Positions 52,752-60,521 of a DNA stretch of 64,000 bases are shown here, one piece after another. The notes under the pieces were generated by a model. The model did no database searches, had not been told where the DNA came from, and saw only the letters and a program-made list of their open reading frames with translations. The DNA is taken from assembly GCF_001295265.1 (NCBI RefSeq), contig NZ_LJOD01000018.1:1-64000 (forward strand), in the 5' to 3' direction. Both the position numbers and the translations under genes were made by a program. The stretch is from Chryseobacterium indologenes (GTDB lineage: Bacteria > Bacteroidota > Bacteroidia > Flavobacteriales > Weeksellaceae). Position 1 is the first letter of the stretch. Each line of letters starts with the position of its first letter.

Positions 52752-54935
52752 TTATAAGCCTAATTCTAGTTGATTCTGTATTAATTCGAAATACTTTCCT
52801 TTGTTCCTGATTAACTCATCATGGCTGCCTTTCTCAATAATTTCTCCGTTATCCAGGACGATAATCTGATCTGCATTTTTTACAGTAGACAGCCTGTGAG
52901 CTACGATAATCATTGTTTTATTTTTGAAATAACGATCAATATTTTCGACGATAATTCTTTCATTTTTTGCATCTAAAGAATTGGTAGCTTCATCAAAAAA
53001 TAAATAATCAGGATTTTTATAAATAGCTCTGGCAATTAATATCCGCTGTTTTTGCCCGTGGCTTATGCCTATTCCTTCTGTGCCTATTAAAGTATGTAAT
53101 TTAAGAGGTAATTTATCAATAAAATCATCAATATTGGCCAGCTTAACAGCATTTAATAATTTTTCCGGATCGGCATTTTCTTCTAAAGAAATATTGTAGG
53201 AAATTGTATCTGAAAATATAAAACTATCCTGCAGAATTACTCCGCATTTATTTCTCCATAAAGTATTTTCAATGTCTTCCAGAGGTGTTTCATCCAGTAG
53301 TAAATTACCCTGCTGGGGTTTATAAAACTTAAGAATCAGCTTTAAAAGGGTGGTTTTACCGCTTCCGCTTACTCCAACAATAGCAGTGGTTTTGCCTTTA
53401 GGAATTTTTAGAGATATGTTTTTAAGAATATCATTGGAATGATCATAAGAAAAGTTTATATTTTCAATATTGATGTCCTGAATTTCATTGAGTTTTGAAA
53501 CTTTGCTTATATTTTCTTCATCCGGTTTATTATGAATTTCATTAAGTCTTTCAAAACTCACTTTTACCAGCTGATACTGCATGACAAAGTTGATTAATTG
53601 ACTGATGGGCACATTTAATCCTCCGATTATATACATAACTGCAAGCATGCTCCCTATGGTGAGTGTTCCATTCATGACAGCAATTGCCGAAACAAATACA
53701 ACCAATATGTTCTGAAAAAAGCTGATAAACCTGTAGCTTTCATATTGTTGATTAATTTTAAGCTTGTCAATGTTATTCAAATAAACATTGGTCTGTATTT
53801 TCTGCCATTCATTTCGCTTGTTTTCCTCTAAATTATTTAATTTGATTTCATGCATTGAATTAATCAGCTCATAAATCTTGTTTTGGTCCTTTGCATTAAG
53901 GGAAAATGTTTTTTTATCCAGAACCTTGACCTTCTTAAAAAAACTGAAGATCCATCCTAGTTCAACAGCGGTACAAATACAGATAATCAGGAAAATGGTT
54001 AAATTAAAATATAGCAGTACAAAGGAATAAATGATAATGGTAAAAATAGAAAAAACAGCCTGAATAAGGTCTTTAGACAGGAACGCTTCAATTCTTCTGT
54101 GATCATTAATCCGCTGCGTTAAATCTCCTATGTTTTTACTGTTGAAAAATTTGAGCGGAAGTTTCATTAATTTCACCAGAAAATCAGAAATAATAGACAG
54201 GCTGATTCTGCTGCTGATATGAATAAAAAGCCAGGATCTGTAAAATTCCAGACCTACCTTACTGATAAATAAAGTGATCTGAGCGATTAGAATTAAGTAG
54301 ATCAGGGATATGTTTTTCTGAGCGACCCCTTTATCAATAATTTTTTGTGAAAAGAAGGGAAAAATAAGCTCTATACATGAAGATATTAATAAGGTGAGCG
54401 CAATAAAAAATAACTGCTTTTTATATTTTCTTAAATATTGGATGACGTATTGTAAATTTCCCCGTTTAGGTTTTTTTTTAAGAGTTTTTTTTTCCTCGTT
54501 ATTGTTAGCAGGCTCCATAAGTAAAACAATTCCTTCCTCCTGATTTTGTGACCATCCTTTTAAGAATTGGTCTTTTGAATATGTGGCTTTTCCAAATTCG
54601 GGGTCGGCTATCATAACCTTATCCTTTGTAATAGTATATACTACGATAAAATGATTTTGATTCCAAAATGCAATAAAAGGAACAGGGGCGTTGTTTACTA
54701 AAGAATCATAATCTGTTTTCGCAATGAGGGTCTCAAACCCAAGAGACGAAGCAAAAGCTTCCAGTTTTTTGATTGATATTCCATTGTATTGAAGCTCATC
54801 AGTAAAATACTCATCAGTATAGGTTTTATTGTAGTAATCACTAATCATTCGCAAACAGACAAATCCGCAGTCTGTGCTGGAAAGTTGATAATAAAACGGA
54901 GTTTTTTTTAAGCGAAACCATTTTTTATTAAACAT
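52752..54935 (-). CDS. Peptidase-containing ABC exporter (C39 type) of the RiPP cluster
   Basis: 727 residues. The N-terminal C39 peptidase domain has the catalytic Cys23 (QLSSTDCGFVCLRM), His95 (NQNHFIVVY) and Asp111 (IADPEFG), so leader cleavage is expected. A transmembrane region of about six helices (170-440) is followed by the ATPase domain with Walker A VGVSGSGKTTLLKL (near 525), the signature SHGQKQRILIARAIY (SHGQ in place of SGGQ) and Walker B YLFFDEATNSLD. It would cleave the modified precursor after a double-glycine-like site and export the core. Its start overlaps the HExxH gene by 28 nt. No HlyD-type adaptor or TolC partner is encoded next to it, which is unusual in a Gram-negative bacterium. 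Confidence 0.93.
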   Translation of the reverse strand: MFNKKWFRLKKTPFYYQLSSTDCGFVCLRMISDYYNKTYTDEYFTDELQYNGISIKKLEAFASSLGFETLIAKTDYDSLVNNAPVPFIAFWNQNHFIVVYTITKDKVMIADPEFGKATYSKDQFLKGWSQNQEEGIVLLMEPANNNEEKKTLKKKPKRGNLQYVIQYLRKYKKQLFFIALTLLISSCIELIFPFFSQKIIDKGVAQKNISLIYLILIAQITLFISKVGLEFYRSWLFIHISSRISLSIISDFLVKLMKLPLKFFNSKNIGDLTQRINDHRRIEAFLSKDLIQAVFSIFTIIIYSFVLLYFNLTIFLIICICTAVELGWIFSFFKKVKVLDKKTFSLNAKDQNKIYELINSMHEIKLNNLEENKRNEWQKIQTNVYLNNIDKLKINQQYESYRFISFFQNILVVFVSAIAVMNGTLTIGSMLAVMYIIGGLNVPISQLINFVMQYQLVKVSFERLNEIHNKPDEENISKVSKLNEIQDINIENINFSYDHSNDILKNISLKIPKGKTTAIVGVSGSGKTTLLKLILKFYKPQQGNLLLDETPLEDIENTLWRNKCGVILQDSFIFSDTISYNISLEENADPEKLLNAVKLANIDDFIDKLPLKLHTLIGTEGIGISHGQKQRILIARAIYKNPDYLFFDEATNSLDAKNERIIVENIDRYFKNKTMIIVAHRLSTVKNADQIIVLDNGEIIEKGSHDELIRNKGKYFELIQNQLELGL

Positions 54936-55972
54936 AATTCTGCAAATGTTTTTTCATTTAAAATTTCTTTATAAGGCGCAAGATCAAGCAACAAAAAACC
55001 TTTACTAATTAATTTTAATCTATCGTTTCTATAGGTGGCGGATATTGCATTTCCATATTTCTCCCAGAAATTATATAAACCGTACCAGACATAAATAGCC
55101 TGAACCAGATTCCGGATCGTTATTGAATTATTTGACCACGGAGAGATTACAGTTCTTCCCATTTCATTAGATACTTCTCTGCTGGGCTGCCAGACATTAA
55201 GCTCATCAATCATGTATAATAACCCGTGAATTGCTTCATGAACCAATGCATCTACAATGACACTGTCCTCAACCGTATGTCCGTTACAGATCAGAACCCT
55301 CCCGATATAGCCTCCATCTGACCCTGAAGTAAAAAGAGTTTCCTTTCCTGGAATTTTTCTCAATAACAGGGTATAGATATGCTTTTGAATTAAACATTTT
55401 ACAATAGGATCGAACATCTCATAAACCCTTGTTAAATTATCTGTCATCTCCTCAGCCTCAGAATAATCATAGGTTGTTGACAGCCATTCTTTAGGCATAT
55501 GCTCCTCATCAACCCTGTTATATGCGCTGAAACAATCAATAGGTATTTTTGTATCAGACAAATAAGGGGTAGAGAAAGTTTCAAAATTGTTATTTCCTGT
55601 GTGATTGATGAAGAATGATCCATCCAATGCCCAGGAGCTGTCCGAATATTCTGCATAATCAAATGCTTTTTTCAATTTTGCTTTTTCCATCTCTATTGCG
55701 TACAAAAAAAACAACTTTAACTGGTTCTGATCAAAATCATTCTGCCATAACAGCCTATTGATAACCTCAGGAGTTCGCAGCAAACTCTTTTTTTGTTTTG
55801 AACCCAGTTCCTCATAATGTTCTTCAATTTTATTTTCTTTAATAAAAGCCAGGAAAAGATTATTAATAAAATGGTTAAATGTGTTTTCTACAGTTGTGAA
55901 AATAGGACAGCTTTCATCAGAAAATAGTAATGCATGACGGGCAAGAGATATGTTTAATGATTGATCTTCCAT
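54908..55972 (-). CDS. HExxH-motif peptide-modification enzyme (putative alpha-KG peptide beta-hydroxylase)
   Basis: 354 residues. The motif HEAIH at 245-249 (VDALVHEAIHGLLYMIDE) and the surroundings SGSDGGYIGRVLICNGHTVEDSVIV, TVISPWSNNSITIRNLVQAIYVWYGLYNFW match the family formerly called 'HEXXH motif domain', which accompanies radical SAM/SPASM peptide enzymes. Members have been reported to be alpha-ketoglutarate-dependent peptide beta-hydroxylases rather than proteases. Here it is a separate protein, not fused to the radical SAM enzyme. It lies 11 nt after the radical SAM gene and overlaps the exporter gene, so it most likely modifies the same precursor. The family assignment is from motif recognition; activity on this peptide is inference. 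Confidence 0.82.
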   Translation of the reverse strand: MEDQSLNISLARHALLFSDESCPIFTTVENTFNHFINNLFLAFIKENKIEEHYEELGSKQKKSLLRTPEVINRLLWQNDFDQNQLKLFFLYAIEMEKAKLKKAFDYAEYSDSSWALDGSFFINHTGNNNFETFSTPYLSDTKIPIDCFSAYNRVDEEHMPKEWLSTTYDYSEAEEMTDNLTRVYEMFDPIVKCLIQKHIYTLLLRKIPGKETLFTSGSDGGYIGRVLICNGHTVEDSVIVDALVHEAIHGLLYMIDELNVWQPSREVSNEMGRTVISPWSNNSITIRNLVQAIYVWYGLYNFWEKYGNAISATYRNDRLKLISKGFLLLDLAPYKEILNEKTFAELCLIKNGFA

Positions 55973-55983
55973 TGTATTAGTTT

Positions 55984-57195
55984 TTATAGATTATTTTCCA
56001 TTTCATTTTCATATTCCAGTTTTGTAATCATAGTGTCCTGGATTACTTCTTCAGGTAAGCTTGATACAATTCTGTTTTGGATATGAATGATGAGTTTCAT
56101 AAGATTAGAGCAGTAGATACTGGGATTGTCAAAATGTTTATCATGTGAAAAACGATGGGGGAGATACCCTCCGCCACATATTTCCTTAACCCTGCATTTT
56201 TTGCATGTCTGGGATAAAATTTTATGGCTTAACTGATACGTCTTTGCTAAAGGGGTTTGTAAGGCATCATCAAAACTCGTAGTATTTACATTAGCGTTTC
56301 CTTTGGTAAAGCCATCTCCGCATATTTTTAATACATCCAGAGATTCTATATCACCATTGGTTTCAATAACAAGTACATCTGTATTTTTGTTACCCATACT
56401 GTCGGAAGACACGTCATAACCTAAAATATTCAGCATAATTCTTTCAAAATACCCGATTTTTAAATTATTTGTATCATCATTATACCATAAATCAAAGAGC
56501 CTTATCATCCAATCGGCGTGTAAAGTAGTATTGTTTTCTATATCTTCAGCGAGTTTTTCGGGGATATTTTCATAATTTCCATCTGGTAACAAAATATCAA
56601 CAGAAGATACCTTCAGAGAAAGATACATGTCATAAAGCACTTCAGGCTGAATATCTATATTAACAACCGAAAGTACTCCTATAGACCGGTTTGAATAGTC
56701 ATTGGCCAGTTTAATTCCTTTTACAATATCCTTATAAGATCCCTTACCAGAGTGGTATATACGGTACATGTCATTATACTCTTCCGGGCCGTCAATACTT
56801 ACTCCGATGCTAATGTTCAGCTTATTGAATAAATCGCACCATTCTTTAGTAAGAAGAACCCCATTAGTCTGCATCGTAAACCTTAACTTAATGTCGGTAG
56901 CTTCCAAAATCTGTCTGGATACTTCAACCAGATGTTCATAAAATTTTTGAGGTGCCAGTAATGGTTCCCCTCCATGAATGATGAATGTAAAGGTCTTAAT
57001 GTTGTGTTGTAAACAGTGTTCTTTTATCCTGTATATAAGAGATTTAACAACATCCGGGCTCATCACTTTAGGCTGGGTCAGATAAGATTTATCTCCTTGA
57101 TTGTAAACATAACAATATGTACAATTCAAATTGCATCTGCTTGCCACTTTAACTACTGCAAAGCGGCATTTTAGATTTTCAGTGGTATGTGCCAT
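55984..57195 (-). CDS. Radical SAM/SPASM peptide maturase, FxsB-like (cyclophane-forming type)
   Basis: 403 residues. The radical SAM cluster motif CNLNCTYC uses Cys21, Cys25 and Cys28. IIHGGEPLL (72-80) is the SAM-binding GGE motif, and TMQTNGVLL and SIDGP are also typical. The SPASM region carries Cys292, Cys331, Cys334, Cys340 and Cys362 for auxiliary clusters, with CGGGYLPHRFS and NPSIYC strongly recalling the FxsB/GrrM/XyeB group that links an aromatic side chain to the beta-carbon of a residue two positions further on. The gene lies 41 nt after the precursor gene. Its expected substrate is the 56-residue peptide; predicted sites are Phe41-Arg43 and Trp46-Arg48. A different ring size or residue choice cannot be ruled out. 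Confidence 0.9.
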   Translation of the reverse strand: MAHTTENLKCRFAVVKVASRCNLNCTYCYVYNQGDKSYLTQPKVMSPDVVKSLIYRIKEHCLQHNIKTFTFIIHGGEPLLAPQKFYEHLVEVSRQILEATDIKLRFTMQTNGVLLTKEWCDLFNKLNISIGVSIDGPEEYNDMYRIYHSGKGSYKDIVKGIKLANDYSNRSIGVLSVVNIDIQPEVLYDMYLSLKVSSVDILLPDGNYENIPEKLAEDIENNTTLHADWMIRLFDLWYNDDTNNLKIGYFERIMLNILGYDVSSDSMGNKNTDVLVIETNGDIESLDVLKICGDGFTKGNANVNTTSFDDALQTPLAKTYQLSHKILSQTCKKCRVKEICGGGYLPHRFSHDKHFDNPSIYCSNLMKLIIHIQNRIVSSLPEEVIQDTMITKLEYENEMENNL

Positions 57196-57236
57196 AATTT
57201 TAGAAAAGGAGGGAGTTTTTAGCTCCCTCCGGACAA

Positions 57237-57407
57237 TTAAGTTAAAATTGGTGTTTCTACTGATCTTTCCCAGGTAGATCTGGAAAATGAAGGAACACCT
57301 TTTGCTCCTGATGGATCTACAATATCTTTCAATTTGTTATTTTGAAATAATGATAAAGATTTTGTTAACACTTCTTGGTCTTTTTTTGAAAATTTAGTCT
57401 TTTTCAT
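57237..57407 (-). CDS. RiPP precursor peptide with two aromatic-X-Arg core triplets
   Basis: 56 residues: a Lys/Leu-rich helical leader (MKKTKFSKKDQEVLTKSLSL…, residues 1-34) and a short core. Residues 33-36 are SGAK: GA at 34-35 looks like a double-glycine-type site for the C39 exporter, leaving a 21-residue core KGVPSFSRSTWERSVETPIL plus T. The core has FSR (41-43) and WER (46-48), both of the aromatic-X-X form that FxsB-type enzymes crosslink. The gene has its own TAnnTTTG promoter with a 68-nt leader and is followed by the three enzymes of the cluster. There is no Cys, so lanthionine chemistry is excluded. I do not recognise this precursor as one of the named families. Confidence 0.85.
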   Translation of the reverse strand: MKKTKFSKKDQEVLTKSLSLFQNNKLKDIVDPSGAKGVPSFSRSTWERSVETPILT

Positions 57408-57467
57408 GATAAAAATTTTTATGATTTTAATTAATCAAAGTTTTAACACATTGGATTCGAATTGGTG

Positions 57468-57483
57468 TATATTTGCAAATATA
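57468..57483. promoter_or_regulatory. Palindromic promoter TATATTTGCAAATATA of the precursor gene
   Basis: A perfect 16-bp palindrome that contains a TAnnTTTG element on each strand. The minus-strand copy (57476-57483) is 69 nt before the precursor ATG. It could drive the precursor operon apart from the receptor gene upstream; the plus-strand copy would produce antisense RNA to the receptor gene, if active. Confidence 0.5.
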
Positions 57484-57546
57484 TTTTGACATTCTGTGCG
57501 GTAAAAAACAGTACAAAATGATTAGTATTGGTATTTAGTGACTACA

Positions 57547-59994
57547 TTAATTCACCCGCTTTTTTTCTTCATCATTGCTGAACTTTTTATTTTGTCCTTT
57601 TATTGATTTTCCAAAATTCCACGTCAGTGATAGCCTGATTTTTTGTGTGTCGCGATAATCAAAATTTTCTTGTTTTATGCCATTCACGTATTGAATAAAT
57701 GTCCTTTTTTGTGTTCTGAATACATCCATAAAATTAACGGCAGTCTGAAGTTTATTTTTAAGGAATAAAAAATTGAAGCCCGCATCAAAATAGTAAAAAT
57801 CAGATACCTTAAAGCTCCCGGCAACGGAAGAAGACTTATAGAAAAAATTTAATTCTGATCGGATTGTTTTAGCTTTATTGAGGTTGAAAACATTATTGGA
57901 TTTCAATGAAAAAGTCCAGCCGTCAATGTTTGAAACTACATTGGGGGTTTTAGAGGTTGTTTGTGAATAGTAAAGATTGAATTGATTATTACTTTCCCAC
58001 CATTTCCATTGATTAAAAGTATAGCTCTCCACCCATCCGATACTTTTTTCTGTATAAAAGTTAATTGGTTTTACAATCTGAATAGCAGAGCCTGCCGAGA
58101 CATTCATTACCTCATCAAAGCCATTGGTTAAGTTATAGGCATAAACAGAACTGTAAAGATTTTTATAAGTATGGGATAATTCTATATTATCAGTGAAATA
58201 AGGCTGTAAAAACGGATTTCCTTCAGAATAATTAAAAGAAGAAGTATAGAACCTGAATGGGTTTAACTTTGAAAAGGAAGGCCTGTCAATTCTTCTGTTA
58301 TAATTAAGTCCCAATGTACTTTCCTCAGATAATTTGTAGGTTAGGTAAAAGGTTGGAAAAAGTTTTAAATAATTATTTTTAGTTGTTTGACTAAGGGTCT
58401 CGGAATAGCCTTTTGTTTGTGTATTTTCCAACCTTAAGCCTAACTGAAGAATCCATTTCTGAGACAATTCTTTGTTACCGGAAATATAAACAGCCTGTAT
58501 GTTTTCTTTATAATTAAAAACATTGCTTCTGGACGGATCAAAATCCGGGGAGGCACTTGTTGTGTTAAAATAAGAAACATTACTGTCATTATTAATGAAT
58601 GATACTTTTCCTCCAAATGAAAATTTCATCCATTTCAAGGGAGTTTCAAAATCAGCTTTTGCAGAATAAATATCAATATCCTGATTATTTAAATTATTGG
58701 CCGCACTGTATCTGTCAGGAACTTCTGTTCTGTCTGGCAGAAAAGTATTGGTATTAAAGTTATTGTTCATGTGCAGAGTGTATTTAAAATAATCTATATC
58801 CATTGAAAACAGAGCACCTTCATTATTCATTTTTGTTACGGAATGAATATTCAAAGAATGTGTTTTTCTATTCATTTCTAAACGGGAAGGAGTTATAACC
58901 AGAGAATCTGTAATCAAATTATTGTTCATGATACTTGATGTATTAATACCTTTCCGGATGGATTGCCCCGATGCCCCGGAGTACTGTATTCCGATGGTTG
59001 TTTTTGGGCTTATCTGATAATCCAAGGAAATATTTCCGCTCCAATTATTTTGAAGGCTTCTTGCCGTATTGGTTTCAAACCAGGTATAATTGGGATAACT
59101 TATTGTATATTCCTGATAAGGAGCAATACTTCCATTGCTGTAATTAATATTTGAATTAATGGTCAATTTATTTTTCTGATAATTCAGCCCTCCTCCTAAG
59201 CTGCCTAAAGGATAAGTTGCTTGTGTATATGAAGTCTTCAGATTCCCGCTTATACTGTTCTTCTTAGCTTTTTTCATTTTGATATTTATGATTCCGCTAT
59301 TTCCTGCTGCATCATATTTTGCAGGTGGATTGGTAATCACTTCTATACTTTTTATATCGTCCGATTTTATATTTTTCAGGAAACTGATTAAATCATCTCC
59401 TGAAAGCTGTATTAATCTGTCGTCAATCATTACAGACATTCCACTTTTACCAATCATATAAATCTGATCATTCTGAATATTTATATTAGGGGTAACTTTC
59501 AGGGCATCTAAGGCATCTCCTCCGAGAGAAGAAATAGAGTTTTCAACATTGAAAACCAGCCTGTCTACTTTTCGTTCAATAAACTTCTTTTTTCTTTCCA
59601 GAACTACTTCTTTTATTTCCTGTATTTTATCTGTTTTAATGTTTCCTAAATCCATGTTTGCCTGTAAATCAATGTCTTTATAGAAAACAATATCTTTTAA
59701 ATATTTTACCTGCAAAATGTATTTTCCATGAGCTCTCTTTATCGTAAAGAATCCCTGAGCATCTGAAAGCTCACTTGTAATGGCAACAGAGTCCTGGGTT
59801 AAAAGAATTACTTCAGTAAATTCAACAGGATCATTTTTCTCATTAATAATTTTTCCTGTTATCTGGAATTGTTGTGAGAATAAAAGACCGGATAATAGCA
59901 GCAATACCGTTGATAGAATGTTTTTTCCTATAGCGTCCGTATTGCTTCCTATTCTTTTAATTGAATTGTCCTTTATTACTGTAATTTTTAACAT
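57547..59994 (-). CDS. TonB-type outer-membrane beta-barrel receptor linked to RiPP cluster
   Basis: 815 residues. A somewhat long N-terminus contains the signal peptide (ILSTVLLLLSGLLFSQQ, to about 43). A carboxypeptidase-regulatory-like domain (QITGKIINEKNDPVEFTEVILL, about 43-120) is followed by a plug (VLERKKKFIERKVDRLVFNVENSISSLGGDALDALKVTPN, SVMIDDRLIQLSGDD, SIEVITNPPAKYDAAGNSGIINIKMKKA) and a barrel of the outer-membrane beta-barrel protein 3 type (PF14905-like). It lies upstream of the precursor gene in the same direction. It may take up the matured peptide (sensing or siderophore-like use) or serve as its outer-membrane exit or receptor; the sequence does not show which. No TonB/ExbBD gene is nearby. 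Confidence 0.85.
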   Translation of the reverse strand: MLKITVIKDNSIKRIGSNTDAIGKNILSTVLLLLSGLLFSQQFQITGKIINEKNDPVEFTEVILLTQDSVAITSELSDAQGFFTIKRAHGKYILQVKYLKDIVFYKDIDLQANMDLGNIKTDKIQEIKEVVLERKKKFIERKVDRLVFNVENSISSLGGDALDALKVTPNINIQNDQIYMIGKSGMSVMIDDRLIQLSGDDLISFLKNIKSDDIKSIEVITNPPAKYDAAGNSGIINIKMKKAKKNSISGNLKTSYTQATYPLGSLGGGLNYQKNKLTINSNINYSNGSIAPYQEYTISYPNYTWFETNTARSLQNNWSGNISLDYQISPKTTIGIQYSGASGQSIRKGINTSSIMNNNLITDSLVITPSRLEMNRKTHSLNIHSVTKMNNEGALFSMDIDYFKYTLHMNNNFNTNTFLPDRTEVPDRYSAANNLNNQDIDIYSAKADFETPLKWMKFSFGGKVSFINNDSNVSYFNTTSASPDFDPSRSNVFNYKENIQAVYISGNKELSQKWILQLGLRLENTQTKGYSETLSQTTKNNYLKLFPTFYLTYKLSEESTLGLNYNRRIDRPSFSKLNPFRFYTSSFNYSEGNPFLQPYFTDNIELSHTYKNLYSSVYAYNLTNGFDEVMNVSAGSAIQIVKPINFYTEKSIGWVESYTFNQWKWWESNNQFNLYYSQTTSKTPNVVSNIDGWTFSLKSNNVFNLNKAKTIRSELNFFYKSSSVAGSFKVSDFYYFDAGFNFLFLKNKLQTAVNFMDVFRTQKRTFIQYVNGIKQENFDYRDTQKIRLSLTWNFGKSIKGQNKKFSNDEEKKRVN

Positions 59995-60028
59995 ATGATC
60001 CTCTGAATGTAGATTTCTGCCTTACTGA

Positions 60029-60265
60029 TTAAGGTTGATTTTTCCATTGATGTCCATCTTTTGGAGGCGGATCATCTTTAGAGGTTTCATTTTTTATGGT
60101 ATCATTTCCCATCTTAAAATTATCTGATGAGTCTTTTTGGTTATTTAGCTTAAGTTCATCACCATTGTAGGTTGAGGGCTTTACTTCCAGATCATCATCC
60201 TGATTCTGAGGCACACAGGAAGAAACTGATACTATTACTAGAAATACTGAGATAATCTTTTTCAT
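60029..60265 (-). CDS. Small lipoprotein at the head of the RiPP/receptor operon
   Basis: 78 residues. Lipoprotein signal MKKIISVFLVIVSVSSC with cysteine at 17. The mature part is 61 residues, hydrophilic, rich in Asp, Lys and Asn and probably unstructured (PQNQDDDLEVKPSTYNGDEL…, ending KDGHQWKNQP). No domain is recognised. It begins 256 nt from the divergent regulator and ends 34 nt before the receptor gene, so it is probably cotranscribed with it and could act as an accessory surface protein or as a self-protection factor. That is only a guess from position. Confidence 0.65.
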   Translation of the reverse strand: MKKIISVFLVIVSVSSCVPQNQDDDLEVKPSTYNGDELKLNNQKDSSDNFKMGNDTIKNETSKDDPPPKDGHQWKNQP

Positions 60266-60363
60266 GGTCTGGTGAATATTTAAAGTTTATCGAATTATTT
60301 TTACCGAATTTATCAGTCTAAAATCAGCTTAGAAACCAATTGATGTATCTATTTCAAAATAAG

Positions 60364-60391
60364 TACGTGCTAATTGATGAATTGGCACGTA
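60364..60391. promoter_or_regulatory. Near-perfect 28-bp palindrome in the divergent regulator/RiPP region
   Basis: TACGTGC-t-AATT-gatg-AATT-g-GCACGTA: 11 of 12 arms paired, one T/G mismatch. Placed between the lipoprotein gene (minus) and the AraC-type regulator (plus), it is a strong operator candidate for that regulator. A nearby imperfect copy of its core (AATTGATG at about 60340) may be a second half-site. No clear T-run makes terminator function less likely. Confidence 0.55.
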
Positions 60392-60521
60392 TTTAACATA
60401 TTGATTTTCATTGTTTTATATTGTTGTTTGAATTTCGTTTTATCGAAGGGATAACATTTGTTTTTTTCATACATTATTGATATATTTTAATTATTTTAGA
60501 AAAACTTTAACCACAATACAA

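Noticed and set aside
52664..52810. Small plus-strand frame (48 codons) with a hydrophobic helix
   Set aside because: It overlaps the terminator and the 3' end of the ABC exporter gene on the other strand, and no good promoter precedes it.
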